The notes below the pieces were generated by a model. The model had not been told where the DNA came from and did not search any database. It saw nothing but the letters and a program-made list of their open reading frames with translations. A program made the position numbers and the translations under genes. From NCBI GenBank assembly GCA_903871875.1, contig CAIQIR010000062.1, positions 1 through 64,000 on the forward strand: a DNA stretch of 64,000 nucleotides. The letters are read 5' to 3'. Position 1 is the first letter of the stretch. Every line of letters begins with the position of its first letter. The DNA comes from an uncultured Schlesneria sp. (lineage in GTDB: Bacteria > Planctomycetota > Planctomycetia > Planctomycetales > Planctomycetaceae). Shown in pieces: positions 63,183 to 64,000 of this stretch.

Positions 63183-64000
63183 TCATTTGCGGCCGAAAAC
63201 CATGATGGTGATGTCGTCGTTTTGGGGTCGTCCATTAGCGAATTTGCGAACGTCGTTCAGAATGACCTTGCCCAAGGCATCGGCCTGACCACCCACGCCT
63301 GCTCGCATCAGTTCCCGCAGACGATCGACCCCATACAGGTCGCTCGCCGGATTCATTGCTTCACTGACGCCATCGGTATAGATGACACAAGTTTCACCAG
63401 GACTGATGACACGGGTTGCCACCTCGTAAGTAAAGCCATCAATCACACCGATCGGAACCCCCACCACTTCTTCACCGAATTCGATGATGCTTCCATCAGT
63501 CTTTCGAATCATGATGGGCATATGCCCGGCGATGCCAATCGTCATTTCACCGCTTTTCAAATTGATCACGCAGAGGACGAACGTGACGAACCGGCCTTCG
63601 ATAGCGCGAGCGCACATCTGATCGTTAATTCGATTCATCGCTTCGCGGACGTCACCGACGAAGGTCATGACGTTCGTGACGACAGTGCCAATCCGCGACA
63701 TGACCAGCGATGCCGGCACGCCCTTCCCGGCAACATCGCCAAATGCCAGACAGACTTTCGCACCACCGTCGAGCAAAAATGCGTCGTAATAATCGCCGCC
63801 CACGGCCTGAGCCGTATCGTACGAGGCGAAAAACTCCCAGCCGTCGGCGCTGGGCAATTTCGTGGGTAGCATCGCTCGCTGCACCCCCATCGCGATTTCC
63901 ATTTCCTTGTCTTGCTTCAGTTTCTCCGTCGCAGTGACAAGCAGTTTCGCCTGTTCGTAACACATGGCGGCCTGACCAGCCACCGCCATCAGCAGGTCGA
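63183..64000 (-). CDS. SpoIIE/RsbU-type serine phosphatase, C-terminal part (cut by window edge)
   Basis: At least 272 residues are visible and the frame is open to the window end. The visible N-terminal piece is the end of a sensory domain (AAMCYEQAKLLVTATEKLKQ), probably GAF. The PP2C-like SpoIIE domain follows: MEIAMGVQRAMLPTKLPSAD, FASYDTAQAVGGDYYDAFLL (metal Asp pair), LAFGDVAGKGVPASLVMSRI, GIAGHMPIMIRK, YTDGVSEAMNPASDLYGVDR and the closing NDDITIMVFGRK. It dephosphorylates STAS-type antagonists, so it could work with the STAS proteins at 16.2-17.1 kb; that link is inference. Confidence 0.93.
   Translation of the reverse strand, partial: DLLMAVAGQAAMCYEQAKLLVTATEKLKQDKEMEIAMGVQRAMLPTKLPSADGWEFFASYDTAQAVGGDYYDAFLLDGGAKVCLAFGDVAGKGVPASLVMSRIGTVVTNVMTFVGDVREAMNRINDQMCARAIEGRFVTFVLCVINLKSGEMTIGIAGHMPIMIRKTDGSIIEFGEEVVGVPIGVIDGFTYEVATRVISPGETCVIYTDGVSEAMNPASDLYGVDRLRELMRAGVGGQADALGKVILNDVRKFANGRPQNDDITIMVFGRK

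Overview
The window looks like chromosomal DNA of a planctomycete (order Planctomycetales, genus not assignable by eye). The evidence is a DUF1559 pseudopilin-like protein, a GYF-domain membrane protein, a very large multi-domain amidohydrolase, a CitG-like/pterin-synthase pair of the kind found near tetrahydromethanopterin genes, an R/G/Q/N-rich Rho, small planctomycete-type conserved proteins, and moderately high GC with long spacers and little polycistronic packing. No plasmid or phage structural genes were seen.

Layout. (1) 0-1 kb: the left edge cuts the N-terminus of a tyrosine-recombinase-like integrase lying just beyond the 3' end of a tRNA-Leu(UAA) gene, the usual geometry of an island inserted at a tRNA. 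A small conserved protein and a decayed half-copy of the same tRNA follow. (2) 1.5-4.9 kb: an amino-acid-permease/universal-stress fusion, a CitG-like protein and a PTPS/QueD-like protein. (3) 4.9-14.4 kb: an accessory-looking stretch with repeats and palindromes, a leftward group (DUF1559 protein, esterase with a DUF1080-like tail, unknown membrane protein, GYF protein), a chimeric OpgC/glycosyltransferase ORF and two inverted, stop-ridden ISL3-type transposase tails. (4) 14.4-24 kb: an exported protein, a BON-STAS-STAS signalling group, an RND efflux pump with its adaptor, and a short secretin-N-domain protein with a small membrane partner. (5) 24-32 kb: a compact operon of DUF3467 plus three proteins that look like reduced NuoJ, NuoK and NuoL, then a 1.5-kilo-residue triple amidohydrolase. 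(6) 32.7-52.7 kb: core informational genes: rho, an HtrA-like protease, mfd, a Dph6-like ATPase, ffh-rpsP-trmD-rplS-yraN, an ABC-F ATPase, def-fmt, NAD(P)H-hydrate epimerase and tRNA-Asp(GUC). (7) 52.7-64 kb: DUF2934, VIT-family transporter, GAF-like, AsmA-like and DUF3592-like proteins, a frameshifted GNAT acetyltransferase, a HhH-GPD protein and the C-terminal part of a SpoIIE-type phosphatase cut by the right edge.

How the genes fit together. The translation block couples protein targeting (Ffh), ribosomal proteins S16 and L19, tRNA G37 methylation (TrmD) and formyl-Met handling (Def and Fmt). The STAS/BON genes and the terminal SpoIIE phosphatase both belong to partner-switching signalling but are 46 kb apart. 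The most unusual unit is the DUF3467/NuoJ-like/NuoK-like/NuoL-like operon at 24.5-26.8 kb: overlapping genes and complex-I-like membrane segments, but the key proton-channel glutamates and the central NuoL helices appear to be absent. All assignments come from reading the sequence and recalling families; no database search was run.
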